Shown: piece by piece, positions 1 through 8,835 of the stretch
Position numbering within the stretch: the stretch's first letter is position 1
How the letters are laid out: every line of letters starts with the position of its first letter
DNA from: Verrucomicrobiota bacterium
GTDB taxonomy: Bacteria; Verrucomicrobiota; Verrucomicrobiia; Limisphaerales; Pedosphaeraceae
NCBI GenBank assembly: GCA_021325145.1
Contig: JAJPHR010000051.1
Span: 90,252-154,251, forward strand
DNA length: 64,000 bases
Reading direction: 5' to 3'
Notes under the pieces: generated by a model
What the model saw: the letters and a program-made list of their open reading frames with translations, nothing else
Told to the model about the DNA's origin: nothing
The model's database searches: none
Position numbers and translations under genes: made by a program

Positions 1-81
1 GAAATCCCCCTGCGCCGCCAGCGCTTCGAGACTCGCGCAAGCCAGCTCGGCGGTGCCCATGAAAATAATTCGCAATGACAT
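1..81 (-). CDS. fmt: Methionyl-tRNA formyltransferase, N-terminal fragment (cut by window edge)
   Basis: Only the first 27 codons are visible, reading MSLRIIFMGTAELACASLEA and onward. This matches the opening beta strand and loop of methionyl-tRNA formyltransferase (family consensus near RIVFMGTPEFAVPSL), which formylates initiator Met-tRNA using 10-formyl-tetrahydrofolate in the cytoplasm. I chose the ATG at 79-81 because a GAGG stretch lies about 5 bases upstream; the internal Met at codon 8 is an alternative start. It is the last visible member of a minus-strand cluster with adk and a zinc-ribbon gene, separated from them by about 175 bases that hold a dispersed repeat. The identification rests on a very short segment. 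Confidence 0.7.
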   Translation of the reverse strand, partial: MSLRIIFMGTAELACASLEALAAQGDF

Positions 82-202
82 TGGCCTCGTGATGCGGTTT
101 CTTAATCGGAGCGCAGGCGATTAAGATTATGTTCGCGCAGAGCTGGAGCTCTGCACTTCGTCCTTGGCAGCTTCAAAGTTATAGCCCGTAATTTCGCCCT
201 GT

Positions 203-243
203 CCTTTGGTGCTTGGAGTTTTTCTGGAGCTTGGTTTGGGAGC
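203..243 (+). repeat. Dispersed TTGGAGCTTGG-type intergenic repeat (family A)
   Basis: A T/G-rich stretch built from the words GCTTGGAG, TTTTTCTGGAGC and TTGG. Similar stretches occur at 3828, 11452 (reverse), 26484, 30808-30948 and 35596, nearly always between genes. Here it lies between the zinc-ribbon gene and fmt, in an otherwise compact minus-strand cluster. I see no coding content in 82-256. Confidence 0.7.
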
Positions 244-256
244 CTCCGCCCCGGCT

Positions 257-496
257 CTATCCGCGCAACAGTCTTCTTTGCGCAGCCGGACGTCGCGCTC
301 GGGGCGGCGGCGGCTTCACGGGCACTCCGGTCACTTTGCGCTCGCCGAGCGAGGTGGCGCAATGGGCGCAGAGATACTCATGCAGCTCCCCGGAAGGCAG
401 CACCAGCAGCAGCCGCTCGCGCACGGGTTGCGATCGCCCGCACTTCGGGCAGTAGAGCTCACTGGCCTTGAACGCTCCAAATTGTTCTTGTGGCAT
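257..496 (-). CDS. Small zinc-ribbon protein downstream of adk
   Basis: A 79-residue protein of unknown function. CPKCG (about residues 16-20) and CAHC (about 43-46) form a Cys4 zinc ribbon; the tail is rich in Arg and Pro and looks disordered. The start lies 8 bases after the adk stop, so it is almost certainly co-transcribed with adk and translated from the same message. Small treble-clef or zinc-ribbon proteins of this kind often bind RNA or ribosomes, but nothing here proves that. The unbroken frame, the paired cysteines and the tight spacing are the reasons for calling it real. Confidence 0.7.
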   Translation of the reverse strand: MPQEQFGAFKASELYCPKCGRSQPVRERLLLVLPSGELHEYLCAHCATSLGERKVTGVPVKPPPPRARRPAAQRRLLRG

Positions 497-504
497 GTTC
501 CGGA

Positions 505-1089
505 TCAGGCTTTGGCGATGCGCCGAAGAATGTCCAACAACACCTTGGCCGGTGTCTGGGTCGAATCAATCTTATGCACCACCACGCTCTTTCCATAGAA
601 ATTTAGCACCGGTTTCGTTTCGCGCTCGTAGGTTTTCAACCGCTGCTTGATTACTCTCAGGTTCGCGTCGTCAAGCCGGTTTTCATGCAACGCCCGCCGT
701 TGCAGTCGCGCGACCAATTTCGCCATGTTCGGGCAGTGCAGGTAAATGATCGAGCGCACGTCCAGCGTATCGCTCAGCATTCCGGCCTGATGTTCGTTGC
801 GCGGGATGCCATCCAAAATCAGCGTGTCGGCGTCCGGATGGAACCGTCCGACGCGCATCGAATTCTCGATGAACTGCCGCCAGAGGTCGATGGTGGGTTC
901 ATCCGGGACGAGCTGCCCGCAACTCGAATATTCCAGGAACGTCTTGCCGATGGGGCTTTCCACCGTCAAGCTCCGGAATACGTCGCCACAGGCGCAATGG
1001 AAGAAATTTGGGATTGTCCCCAAAATCTTGCCCTGGGTTCCCTTGCCTGAGCCCGGTGCGCCGAACAAAAGGATGGCACGGTATTTCAT
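505..1089 (-). CDS. adk: Adenylate kinase / nucleoside monophosphate kinase
   Basis: Transfers phosphate between ATP and AMP (or another NMP) in the cytoplasm. The 194-residue protein has the P-loop GAPGSGKGT at residues 10-18 and the AMP-binding motif DGIPR at 93-97, where most family members have DGFPR. It lacks the inserted zinc or long LID domain of about 215-residue adenylate kinases, so it is the short-LID form. It sits 7 bases downstream of a membrane-protein gene and 8 bases upstream of a zinc-ribbon gene. Substrate choice (AMP versus UMP/CMP) cannot be settled from sequence alone; AMP is the default. Confidence 0.9.
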   Translation of the reverse strand: MKYRAILLFGAPGSGKGTQGKILGTIPNFFHCACGDVFRSLTVESPIGKTFLEYSSCGQLVPDEPTIDLWRQFIENSMRVGRFHPDADTLILDGIPRNEHQAGMLSDTLDVRSIIYLHCPNMAKLVARLQRRALHENRLDDANLRVIKQRLKTYERETKPVLNFYGKSVVVHKIDSTQTPAKVLLDILRRIAKA

Positions 1090-1096
1090 AATTCAA

Positions 1097-2083
1097 TCAA
1101 GCGTCTTTATGCTTGAGCTGGACCTCCTGAATTTCGACGAAGGGGATGATCACCTCCTCCGAAGCGTTTTGTTTTTGCACCTGCAAGTGCAGTTCGTTGG
1201 CCGAAATGCGCGAGATTCGCTGCCCGACGTACGAGCCCCGCGCGGCGCGGATGCTCAACTCCATGTCTCTGTCCGCGCCCTGGCGGACGACCCCAAAAAA
1301 GCCCGGCACCTGGGTTTCGAAAAAGCGCCGATTGAAGGTGTACTGTCCGCGGGCAAACGTTTTTGTGGGTGGCAGCGCCGGCGCAGCCGCAGCGGCCGGC
1401 GCAGCCGCGTATGTTTCCACGGGCGCCTCGCCCTCGCCGACCGGAACTTGCGCGGCTTCGGCGGCGGTCGCGCCGGCGGCTTCAGCATACTCTTCGCTGG
1501 GCGGTTTCCATTCCTCGACCTGCTTCATCTCGCGGCGCTCAATGGCAGGTGGAAGGCACAGGAAAAGGATGGGACCTAAAACCGGTGCGACCGCCGCCAC
1601 GGCGCATACCACGCCCGGCGGCCGGACGCGAAGGATGGAGATTTCATAAGCGGCATAGATGTTCCCGGCGTAAAGCACCAGCAAAAGAAAGACCCCAATC
1701 CCGGAACTGGCCATCGCGCCAATCAACGAGCCCTTGGCCGGCCGTTGCAGGTGCGGCACGTCCTTGACCTGGATTTCGGTTCGCTTGGCCTTGTCTTCCT
1801 GCGTCAACTCGATCCACGGCTCGACGAAATTCGCGGCTTTCGGATTTTCCTGGAAAGTCCGCAAATCCGCCTGGGAAAGTTTGCTCCAGGCAATGGGGTC
1901 GGTATAGCTGCCATCGGCCTGCTTTAAAATGATCCCGCGGTCGTCCATGGTGACCACCTCGCCGGTGAGCGTCTGGCCATCCGTCAGATGCAGTGTTTCC
2001 GCCCAGGCGCTCCCGCAGAGCAGCGCGGCCAAGGCCAATGCAACGACAAACTTACAAAACCTGTGCATGCCAGAGTTTTCCAT
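1097..2083 (-). CDS. Membrane protein with signal peptide and Ala/Pro-rich linker
   Basis: A 328-residue protein of no recognised family. It starts with a signal peptide (cleavage near AWA-E, residues 27-29). A short beta-rich segment follows (LHLTDGQTLTGEV, residues 31-43), resembling the small Verrucomicrobia domain that begins with a signal peptide and a T-DG-TY/TG-V pattern. Two membrane helices lie at about 121-146 and 157-178, then a Glu/Ala/Pro-rich linker (190-240) and a globular C-terminus. The start could also be Met 6. It lies between nnr and adk with a 7-base gap to adk. Topology suggests an inner-membrane protein with an exported N-terminus; function is unknown. Confidence 0.75.
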   Translation of the reverse strand: MENSGMHRFCKFVVALALAALLCGSAWAETLHLTDGQTLTGEVVTMDDRGIILKQADGSYTDPIAWSKLSQADLRTFQENPKAANFVEPWIELTQEDKAKRTEIQVKDVPHLQRPAKGSLIGAMASSGIGVFLLLVLYAGNIYAAYEISILRVRPPGVVCAVAAVAPVLGPILFLCLPPAIERREMKQVEEWKPPSEEYAEAAGATAAEAAQVPVGEGEAPVETYAAAPAAAAAPALPPTKTFARGQYTFNRRFFETQVPGFFGVVRQGADRDMELSIRAARGSYVGQRISRISANELHLQVQKQNASEEVIIPFVEIQEVQLKHKDA

Positions 2084-2136
2084 ACCGGCCTAAATAATCA
2101 ACTCATCTTATGAAAGAAAAGACATGTTTGATTTGA

Positions 2137-3576
2137 TTATTCCGGACCGGACGTTTCGCGCCCAGGCTCGACGCTCCCGATTTCCTCCACCAAGTCTTCA
2201 ATCGTCCAATTCCGCCGCGACACTGTCAGGCGGTCTGCCGTCGCCCCGTGCTGCCATACCGCATAACTGAGCGTCCGGCCCGGGTCCGATTGCAAATGCG
2301 GTTGCGCCAGTAATCCAGCCAGGTAACCCGCCAGTGTGTCTCCACTGCCGCCCTGCGCGAGATGCGCATTGCCCGAACCGTTGACGAAAATATCCCCGGT
2401 GTCGCGTCCGATCAAAGTTTGGTGGCCTTTGAGCACCACCCAGCAATTCCCCAGCTGCCGGGAAATTTCACGCAAAGCGTTCACCCGATTCGATTGGACT
2501 TGCTGCGTTGAGGTCTGCAGCAAGCGCGCCGCTTCGCCCGGATGCGGCGTGATGACGCGAATCGCATTCCTGGCCACCGGCGCAAGCGGCAGCCAATCCA
2601 GTGCGCTCGCATCCACCACCACCGGCACCGGTGAATCCCGCCAGAGATGCCGCATGGCCATCTTCAATTCGTCCGGCACGCCCTCCGCCGCCAGCCCCGG
2701 ACCGGCCAGCACCGCATTGAAGTTCCACGGCAACTTTTGCGCGGGCGGCCAGATAAAGACCATCACGGACTGAAGTTGTGAGGCGATGACAGGATAAACC
2801 GTTTCCAACGTGTAAAGGCTGATCAAACCGGGCTGTGCGCGCTGGGAGCCGCGGGACGCCAGCACCGCCGCACCGTGATAACCCGGACTGCCGGCCACGA
2901 TTCCCAACCGCCCGAAATCGCCCTTGTGTGCGGCCGCCGGACGCGGGGGCGGGTAATCCTTAAAATCCTCCGGCAACATCCACCGCAAATCACTCTTATG
3001 CGGGCACGGAATCAACCCAATCTCCGGGGCCACTTCCAACCGCCCGACGCACGCCCACGCCGGCTGGGCCAATAGCCCAAGTTTCGGAGCACCGAGCGTC
3101 AACGTGACCGCGGCTTGGATGGCCGCTCCCTCCGGTTGCCCCGTTTCCGCATTCAAACCCGAAGGCACATCAATCGCCAGCACCTGGACTTTCGCTTGAT
3201 TGACCCGCTCGATCAATGCCACCCAAGGCTCATTCAGCGGACGATTCAGTCCGATGCCAAACAATCCATCGATGATTAACTGCGGCTTTTGTTCGAGCGC
3301 CGCCGTCACCGCCGGCAGATCGCCAGCCGGGTCCATTACGTTCTGAAGATGGACGCGGCAACCCGGCAGATGCTCAGCCGCCCGCCGTGCGTCGTCTCCG
3401 TTGTGGCCTTTGCCTGCCAGCACCAGGACGAGTTCGCCCGGGTTGACCATTTGGGAGGCACGGCGCGCCGCAATCCGGCCCACGCGAGCGATCACCTCCG
3501 CCTCTGAGCGGCCCGCGGCCCACGTGGCCTTCTCCCATTCGCGCATCTGCGCGACGCTGATGACCGGCACAGCCAT
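2137..3576 (-). CDS. nnr: Bifunctional NAD(P)H-hydrate epimerase / ADP-dependent dehydratase
   Basis: Repairs damaged NAD(P)H hydrates: the N-terminal half interconverts the R and S epimers and the C-terminal half dehydrates the S form using ADP. The 479-residue length fits the fused enzyme (NnrE-NnrD). Visible motifs are GKGHNGDD at residues 55-62 (epimerase), HPGEAARLL in the ribokinase-like part and GGSGDTLAGYLAG near residue 410, which is the dehydratase nucleotide and catalytic site. The start MAVPVISVAQ gives the usual N-terminus. It heads a minus-strand cluster that continues through a membrane protein, adk and fmt, with 53 bases to the next gene. Confidence 0.93.
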   Translation of the reverse strand: MAVPVISVAQMREWEKATWAAGRSEAEVIARVGRIAARRASQMVNPGELVLVLAGKGHNGDDARRAAEHLPGCRVHLQNVMDPAGDLPAVTAALEQKPQLIIDGLFGIGLNRPLNEPWVALIERVNQAKVQVLAIDVPSGLNAETGQPEGAAIQAAVTLTLGAPKLGLLAQPAWACVGRLEVAPEIGLIPCPHKSDLRWMLPEDFKDYPPPRPAAAHKGDFGRLGIVAGSPGYHGAAVLASRGSQRAQPGLISLYTLETVYPVIASQLQSVMVFIWPPAQKLPWNFNAVLAGPGLAAEGVPDELKMAMRHLWRDSPVPVVVDASALDWLPLAPVARNAIRVITPHPGEAARLLQTSTQQVQSNRVNALREISRQLGNCWVVLKGHQTLIGRDTGDIFVNGSGNAHLAQGGSGDTLAGYLAGLLAQPHLQSDPGRTLSYAVWQHGATADRLTVSRRNWTIEDLVEEIGSVEPGRETSGPE

Positions 3577-3670
3577 GGCAGCAGGCTACATGGAATTCGC
3601 TCCCGACAAAGAAAATTTGCGAGACATTAATGTGAAATTACTGTCGCCCGCCAGGTCGCGTCAACTGGGG

Positions 3671-3778
3671 CCCTTTCCAATCCCCTCCCCATCGTGCTCG
3701 TCCTCGTCCTCGTCCTCGTCCTCGATTCCCTGTTTTCGGGGGGACCGAGGACGACGACGAGGACGAGCACGACCAGAA
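3671..3778 (+). repeat. CTCGTC-rich inverted repeat (family B, copy 1)
   Basis: A left arm of GTGCTCG followed by four or five CTCGTC-like units (from 3694) faces a right arm of GAGGACGACGACGAGG and GACGAGCAC (to 3770), with a short centre, so a strong hairpin can form. The copy at 26384-26479 has the same flank (CCTTTCCAATC) and the same arms. In both places a family A repeat follows immediately. It sits in the 360-base gap between nnr and the esterase gene, where I see no gene. Confidence 0.8.
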
Positions 3779-3827
3779 CCACCATTGACCCGTTAATTCT
3801 TCTTGAAGGTGGACTCCATGCATCCCT

Positions 3828-3902
3828 CGCTTGGAGTTTGAAATTTGAAGCTTTTCTGGTGCTTGGAGCTTGGAACTTGAAGCTTGGTATTTGGTATTTG
3901 CG
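3828..3902 (+). repeat. Family A intergenic repeat
   Basis: Made of GCTTGGAG, GAAGCTTTTCTGGTGC and TTGGTATTTGG words. It shares the order 'CTTGGAG - TTTTCTGG(T/A)GC - TTGG' with the other family A copies and directly follows the family B hairpin, as it also does at 26.4 kb. Confidence 0.75.
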
Positions 3903-3936
3903 GTAAAGGTAAACGACCGGAATGGCCATCCGCCCA

Positions 3937-5469
3937 CTAATTCTTCCCCGCCGTAATCATCGGAAAATCATCCGTCCGAAACGGCGACGCCGGCAATCCG
4001 TCCTTGTTCCACAAGTTGACCACAGGGCAATCCGCCCAGCCATAGCGCACCGCGACCGGTTTGGGGACCGACGCGCAACTCACCACCACTGTCTTGCCGT
4101 CGATCTCCGCGTTCGCCCAGACGAACTTGTGGTCTTCACCGCAAATGGCAAAACCCTTCAACGCACCGTCACGGGCCTCCAACCCAGCGCCGACATTGTC
4201 GAAACTGAGGACCACTTTGTCTCCCTTCACCTGCATCTTACGATAGCTCGGCCCGGAATAAACGATGCTCTCGCCGTACGCGATGCCGCGCGCCGCCAGC
4301 GCCAGGCGTTCGCCCACCGGCCGTTTCTTCTTGGGATGAATGTCCTTGGGATCGCCCACGTCGGTGATGACCGCCATGCCGACTTTCGGCAGCGCCTTGG
4401 TGGCAAGCAATTGGGCCTCGCGGAGTTCCGCCCAACCGCTTTCGGCTGGTTCCTCCTTGACCGGCATGAACGGTGCAAGCTGGACCGCCAGAAATGTGAA
4501 GTCGCCTTCGTTCCAATCCTGCCGCCAGTTGCGAATCATGTCCGCAAACAAACTCCGATACTGCTCGGAGCGGCCGGCGTTGGATTCGCCCTGATACCAC
4601 GTGGCGCCTTTGATGGCATAGGGAACCAGTGGCGCGATCATCCCATTGTAAAGCTCGGCTGGCTTCCACGTCGGCCGCTGTGGCGCCTTTTTTTCGAACG
4701 GTTTCCCGGCTGCTTTGGCCTCGCCGGATTCCTTCTCGTACTCGGCGTGCGCCGTCTCATACTTGCTGAGCGAAGCCGCGTAACCATCGAGAATCTCCTT
4801 CTTGTAACGGGGATTGTCCGACAAGACCGCTTCGCGCATCCAAACCTCGGCGGGGGAACCGCCCCAGCTCGTTTCGATCAATCCCACCGGCACATGGCGC
4901 GCTTTCTGGAGGTCGCGTCCAAAATAATAACCCACCGCCGTAAACCCAAGAATACTTTGGGGATTGCACTCCTGCCAGGTGGCTTTGATATCGTCCTTCG
5001 GCTCGTTGGCCTTGACCTTCGGTACCTTGATCAAATGAATCATCGGGTTGGCGCAAGCCTCAATGTCCGGCTTGGATTCAAACGAATTCTCAATCGGAAA
5101 TTCCATGTTCGATTGCCCGCTGCAAACCCACACTTCGCCCACCAGCACATTCTTGATGGTGATGGAGTTTTTGCCCGTGACCGTGAGTTCATCCGGGCCG
5201 CCGGCTTTCATCGCGCTGAGCTTGACCATCCATTTGCCATCCTTCGCGACCGTTTTCACCTTCTGTCCGCGAAAGCTGACCGTTACCTCCTCGCCCTCAT
5301 CCGCCCAGCCCCAGACCGGTGCCTTCATGCGCTGCTGCAGCACCATGTTATCGGTGAACAGATTCGGAAGCCGCACGTCGGCCCGAACCGATGCGGCCAG
5401 CAGCAGCAGGGCAGGGCAGGCAAGGAGGAGAGAATGAGTAATTTTCTTCGGGTTGTGCATACCCGACAT
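3937..5469 (-). CDS. Sialate O-acetylesterase-like secreted carbohydrate esterase
   Basis: Removes O-acetyl groups from sialic acid or other acetylated sugars. The 510-residue protein has a signal peptide (residues about 8-30, ending VRA), an N-terminal beta domain, and a SASA/SGNH hydrolase fold with CSGQSNMEFP (nucleophile Ser 120), a GESNAGR block and the catalytic DxxH motif in DPKDIHP near residue 377. The start could also be Met 4. It is monocistronic between two repeat-filled gaps and probably acts in the periplasm or outside the cell. Such esterases are plentiful in Verrucomicrobia that degrade complex polysaccharides, so the substrate may be a plant or algal glycan rather than sialic acid. 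Confidence 0.88.
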   Translation of the reverse strand: MSGMHNPKKITHSLLLACPALLLLAASVRADVRLPNLFTDNMVLQQRMKAPVWGWADEGEEVTVSFRGQKVKTVAKDGKWMVKLSAMKAGGPDELTVTGKNSITIKNVLVGEVWVCSGQSNMEFPIENSFESKPDIEACANPMIHLIKVPKVKANEPKDDIKATWQECNPQSILGFTAVGYYFGRDLQKARHVPVGLIETSWGGSPAEVWMREAVLSDNPRYKKEILDGYAASLSKYETAHAEYEKESGEAKAAGKPFEKKAPQRPTWKPAELYNGMIAPLVPYAIKGATWYQGESNAGRSEQYRSLFADMIRNWRQDWNEGDFTFLAVQLAPFMPVKEEPAESGWAELREAQLLATKALPKVGMAVITDVGDPKDIHPKKKRPVGERLALAARGIAYGESIVYSGPSYRKMQVKGDKVVLSFDNVGAGLEARDGALKGFAICGEDHKFVWANAEIDGKTVVVSCASVPKPVAVRYGWADCPVVNLWNKDGLPASPFRTDDFPMITAGKN

Positions 5470-5520
5470 TCCAGCCGAGTCAGGTTGAGTTCGTCAACCA
5501 TGAAAAGCACCCGGTTCCGT

Positions 5521-5655
5521 TTGGACCTGCTCACGGGCCAGGAACGGTTCTTTACCAGGCGTCATTAATGAGTGCCCCTGGGGCATGCGGCGGCGCGCAC
5601 AGGAGTGCCCGCCCTGCCGGCACACGGTGGTGGGGCGGGCAGTCCTCTGCACGCC
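5521..5655 (+). repeat. MITE-like repeat with REP palindrome (family C, long form, copy 1)
   Basis: Bases 5521-5655 and 28561-28697 are similar along their whole length and in the same orientation. Each opens with TTGGACCTGCTCACGGGCC, carries a perfect palindrome TCATTAATGA (5562-5571 here) and ends in paired GC palindromes around GGCGCGCACAGGAGTG and GGGCGGGCAGTCC. The GC half alone recurs at 8508 and, inverted, at 24278. The copy ends about 85 bases before alaS. No gene is seen in 5470-5739. Confidence 0.85.
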
Positions 5656-5739
5656 CTTCGCCCCAACGCTCCACGTCCCCATCCACACCTCCGTTATTTG
5701 CATTTTGATTTTTCGGGAGATTCTCCTTAACTTCTTGCT

Positions 5740-8430
5740 ATGACCAGTAGTGAGATACGACAGTCGTTCCTCGATTTCTTCAAATCGAAGCAGCACACCA
5801 TTGTGCCGTCCTCGAGTTTGATGCCGGATTCGCCGAACCTGCTTTTTACGAACGCGGGCATGAACCAGTTTGTGCCCATTTTCCTCGGCCAGCAAAAATG
5901 CCCCTACAATCCGCCCCGCGCCGCCGACACCCAGAAATGCATCCGCGCCGGCGGCAAGCACAACGACCTCGACGACGTCGGCCTTGACACGTATCACCAC
6001 ACCTTCTTCGAGATGCTCGGGAACTGGAGTTTCGGCGATTATTTCAAGAAAGAGGCCATCGAGTGGGCCTGGGAATTGGTGACCGAAGTCTGGAAATTCC
6101 CGAAAAACCGAATATACGCCACGGTTTACAATCCGGACAAGTCAAAGGGCGACCCGAGCGAGTTCGATCAGGAGGCATACGATTTCTGGGCCGCCAAGTT
6201 TTCCGCCGCCGGACTCGATCCAAAGGTCCACATTGTCTATGGCAACAAAAAGGACAATTTCTGGATGATGGGCGAAACCGGCCCGTGCGGTCCCTGCTCC
6301 GAACTCCACGTGGACCTGACCCCGCAAGGCGACACCCGCGGCGCCCTCGTGAACAAAGGCAGCGCCGAGTGCATTGAGATTTGGAATTTGGTGTTCATCC
6401 AGTACAACGCAAACCCCGACGGCACATTTTCCCCGCTGCCCGCGCGGCACGTCGATACCGGCATGGGCTTCGAACGTGTCACCGGCATCATTCAAAACAC
6501 CAAGGGTTTCACAGATTTCAACCGGACCATTTCGAATTACGAAACGGACATCTTCCGGCCGATCTTCGACAAGTTAGAGCAGATGAGCGGCAAGCGGTAC
6601 GGTTCGACGCTTCCGCGTGCGGGAAGCACCGGTGAGACGGAACAGGAAAAGATTGATGTGGCCTTCCGAGTCATCGCGGATCATAACCGGACGCTGAGCT
6701 TTGGCATCGCCGATGGCATTTTACCCGGGAATACGGATCGAAACTATGTTCTGCGGCGCATTCTCAGACGCGCAGTTCGCTATGGCCGCACTCTTGGGTT
6801 TCACAAACCGTTCTTTTACCAGTTGGTCGATGTCCTGGCCCAAACCATGGGCGACATATTTCCTGAGCTTCGGAACCGGAAACAAGTCATTCAGGCTACC
6901 ATTCGTTCAGAGGAGGAAGGCTTCAATAAAACATTGGATCGAGGGATTGAGTTGTTTCGTGAGGAGACCGAATGCATGGCTCCCGGAGCAAGGTTGAGTG
7001 GGGAATCGGCTTTCAAACTTTATGACACGTATGGCTTCCCGATTGATCTGACAGAGTTGATGGCCCGGGAGCGTGGCTTGACGGTGGATCGAGAGCGCTT
7101 TGATCGATTAATGGACGAGAAGAAAAAAGCCGATAGCGAAGGGCATGTCGGAGAGGTGATAGAGGTTTCCAAAATCAAAAGTGACACGCCCACCCATTTT
7201 ATCGGCTTCGACCAACTTGAGACTTCAGCGGAGGTCCTGGAGGTCGCAAGCCTTAAGGGCAAAATGGCCGTGATCCTCAATGTCTCCGCTGCCTATGCCG
7301 AAATGGGGGGTCAGGTGGGCGACACGGGCGAACTCGTTGGAGGCGGCGGGCTTTGGCACATCGTCAATACTCAGAAAAGCGGTAATACCTTCCTTCATTT
7401 CCTTGCGGAAAAAGATGCGCCCGCCGTCGGGACCAAGGTTCAACTTTCCGTGGATGCGCCGCGTCGTGGGGCGATTCAGCGGCATCACACGGTAACGCAC
7501 CTCATGCATTGGGCTTTGCACGAAGTCGTAAGCCGGGAAGCATCACAGAAGGGTTCTTTTGTCGGCCCGGAGAAGCTGACATTCGATTTCAACTCAGCCC
7601 CGCTGACACCCTCGCAGATCAGCGACGTGGAGAAGTTGGTGAATGAACGGGTTCTGGAAAATGCAGGCGTGTCGTGGACGGAGGTTCCGTATGCGGACGT
7701 GAAGAACCGCAAGGACGTGATGCAGTTTTTCGGGGACAAGTATGGCGATCAAGTGCGGGTGGTGCAGATTGGCGGCAGGGCAGGGGAGTTGAACGGGTAT
7801 TCGATGGAGCTTTGCGGCGGAACGCATACGCGGGCGACAGGCGAAATCGGTTTGTTCCGCATTGTGGGCGAGTCGGCCGTGGCTGCGGGCGTGCGGCGCA
7901 TCGAAGCGGTGGCGGGGTTGGAGGCTTATCGCAAGGCGACGGACGAGGTGCAGCTAATCAAGAGCCTCGCGGGGAAAGTGAATTCGCCGGTGGGCGAGTT
8001 GGAGAAGAAGATCGAGTCGCTGCTGGCGCATCAGAAGGAACTCGAGAAGCAGGTCAAAGCGGCGGAACAGCGCGAAGCCTCGAATGTGGCGAGCAATCTC
8101 AAAGCGCACTCAGTGCATTCCAATGGGGTTCCCGCCATTATACAGAATTTGGGCGCTGCCGATGGAGACTTCCTGCAAGCCGTTGCCGATGCGCTCAAAG
8201 GCACCTTCAAAGGCGTGGTCGTGCTCGGCGGCCTGGCCAACGGAGCGGTGGGTTTGGTAGCCACAGTTTCGCCGGATTTCACCTCGAAGGTCCAAGCCGG
8301 CAAAATCATCCAAGCCATCGCACCAATCGTCGGGGGCAAAGGCGGCGGCAAACCGGACAACGCGCGCGGGGGCGGGAAGGATGCGGCGAAATTGGATGAG
8401 GCGCTGGCCAAGGCGAGGACGCTTCTGTAA
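5740..8430 (+). CDS. alaS: Alanyl-tRNA synthetase
   Basis: Charges tRNA-Ala with alanine. The 896-residue length is normal. The N-terminal class II catalytic domain begins TSSEIRQSFLDFF and includes the FTNAGMNQF motif. The editing domain carries the zinc motifs HHTVTHLMH (583-591) and CGGTH (Cys 692, His 696), so proofreading of Ser and Gly should be intact. A coiled coil (about 745-785) leads to the C-Ala domain with its Gly-rich tail (GGKGGGKPDNARGGG). The ATG at 5740 gives the standard N-terminus. It is monocistronic, flanked by family C repeats on both sides. Confidence 0.98.
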   Translation: MTSSEIRQSFLDFFKSKQHTIVPSSSLMPDSPNLLFTNAGMNQFVPIFLGQQKCPYNPPRAADTQKCIRAGGKHNDLDDVGLDTYHHTFFEMLGNWSFGDYFKKEAIEWAWELVTEVWKFPKNRIYATVYNPDKSKGDPSEFDQEAYDFWAAKFSAAGLDPKVHIVYGNKKDNFWMMGETGPCGPCSELHVDLTPQGDTRGALVNKGSAECIEIWNLVFIQYNANPDGTFSPLPARHVDTGMGFERVTGIIQNTKGFTDFNRTISNYETDIFRPIFDKLEQMSGKRYGSTLPRAGSTGETEQEKIDVAFRVIADHNRTLSFGIADGILPGNTDRNYVLRRILRRAVRYGRTLGFHKPFFYQLVDVLAQTMGDIFPELRNRKQVIQATIRSEEEGFNKTLDRGIELFREETECMAPGARLSGESAFKLYDTYGFPIDLTELMARERGLTVDRERFDRLMDEKKKADSEGHVGEVIEVSKIKSDTPTHFIGFDQLETSAEVLEVASLKGKMAVILNVSAAYAEMGGQVGDTGELVGGGGLWHIVNTQKSGNTFLHFLAEKDAPAVGTKVQLSVDAPRRGAIQRHHTVTHLMHWALHEVVSREASQKGSFVGPEKLTFDFNSAPLTPSQISDVEKLVNERVLENAGVSWTEVPYADVKNRKDVMQFFGDKYGDQVRVVQIGGRAGELNGYSMELCGGTHTRATGEIGLFRIVGESAVAAGVRRIEAVAGLEAYRKATDEVQLIKSLAGKVNSPVGELEKKIESLLAHQKELEKQVKAAEQREASNVASNLKAHSVHSNGVPAIIQNLGAADGDFLQAVADALKGTFKGVVVLGGLANGAVGLVATVSPDFTSKVQAGKIIQAIAPIVGGKGGGKPDNARGGGKDAAKLDEALAKARTLL

Positions 8431-8431
8431 G

Positions 8432-8481
8432 GACCAATGACCAATGTCAAATGACCAAGGAATGTCCGATGTCCAATGGTC
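8432..8481. repeat. CCAATGACCAATG-type low-complexity repeat
   Basis: Directly after the alaS stop, CCAATG, GACCAATGTC, AATGACCAAGG and GTCCAATGG words repeat with small changes. It resembles family A in style (short CCA/TGG words) but not in sequence. It occupies the 3' end of the alaS transcript; no terminator with a T-run was found there. Confidence 0.4.
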
Positions 8482-8507
8482 TGAACCTATCTTCATGGAT
8501 GGTTCGC

Positions 8508-8588
8508 GTGGCAGGCGGGCGGCGCGCAGCGGAGTGCGCGCCCTACCGGCACGGCGGTGGAGCGGGCAGTCCCCTGCCGGCCGCCCTG
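8508..8588 (+). repeat. REP-like GC palindrome (family C, short form)
   Basis: Contains GGCGGCGCGCAGCGGAGTGC, CGCCCTACCGGCAC, a GGCGGTGGAGCGGGC block and CAGTCCCCTGCCGGC, in the same order as the GC half of the long copies at 5521 and 28561. It lacks their TTGGACCTGC/TCATTAATGA half. It lies between alaS and the small gene at 8622. Confidence 0.8.
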
Positions 8589-8621
8589 AAATGATTTATG
8601 ACTTCCCGAACTTGATTTAGC

Positions 8622-8825
8622 ATGTTGCCGGACGAACAAGCAAGCCCGGAACAAATCGAAGCGTTGCGACGCCTCACGCCTGAGCAGCGTTGGAGTGCTG
8701 CGCATCAGCTTTATTGGACGGTGCGGCGGCACAAGGCCGCGTTCCTTCATAGTCTGCATCCGGATTGGTCAGAAAAGCAGGTGGAAGACAAGGTGCGGGA
8801 AATCTTTCTTCACGCCCGATCCTGA
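8622..8825 (+). CDS. Small conserved-type protein (67 aa), possible partner of a nucleotidyltransferase
   Basis: A 67-residue protein reading MLPDEQASPEQ, then LRRLTPEQRW, AAHQLYWTVRRHKA and HPDWSEKQVEDKVREIF. From memory, very similar short proteins are common in Verrucomicrobia and Planctomycetes directly upstream of a nucleotidyltransferase-fold gene, in an arrangement resembling a toxin-antitoxin pair. Here only a stub of that second gene seems to remain (8836-8910). Charged helices, no signal peptide, no cysteines. Family and function are not established; the pairing is inferred from recalled sequence, not from a search. Confidence 0.65.
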   Translation: MLPDEQASPEQIEALRRLTPEQRWSAAHQLYWTVRRHKAAFLHSLHPDWSEKQVEDKVREIFLHARS

Positions 8826-8835
8826 CCTGATCGAA

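Noticed and set aside
3690..3770. Tandem CTCGTC units as a possible CRISPR or VNTR
   Set aside because: Units are only six bases with no spacers, and the whole is an inverted repeat matched at 26.4 kb, so it is neither a CRISPR array nor a simple tandem repeat.
3922..5568. Long plus-strand open frame (548 codons) opposite the esterase gene
   Set aside because: It lies antisense to a gene with clear SGNH hydrolase motifs, shows no motif of its own, and its length follows from the high-GC codon pattern.
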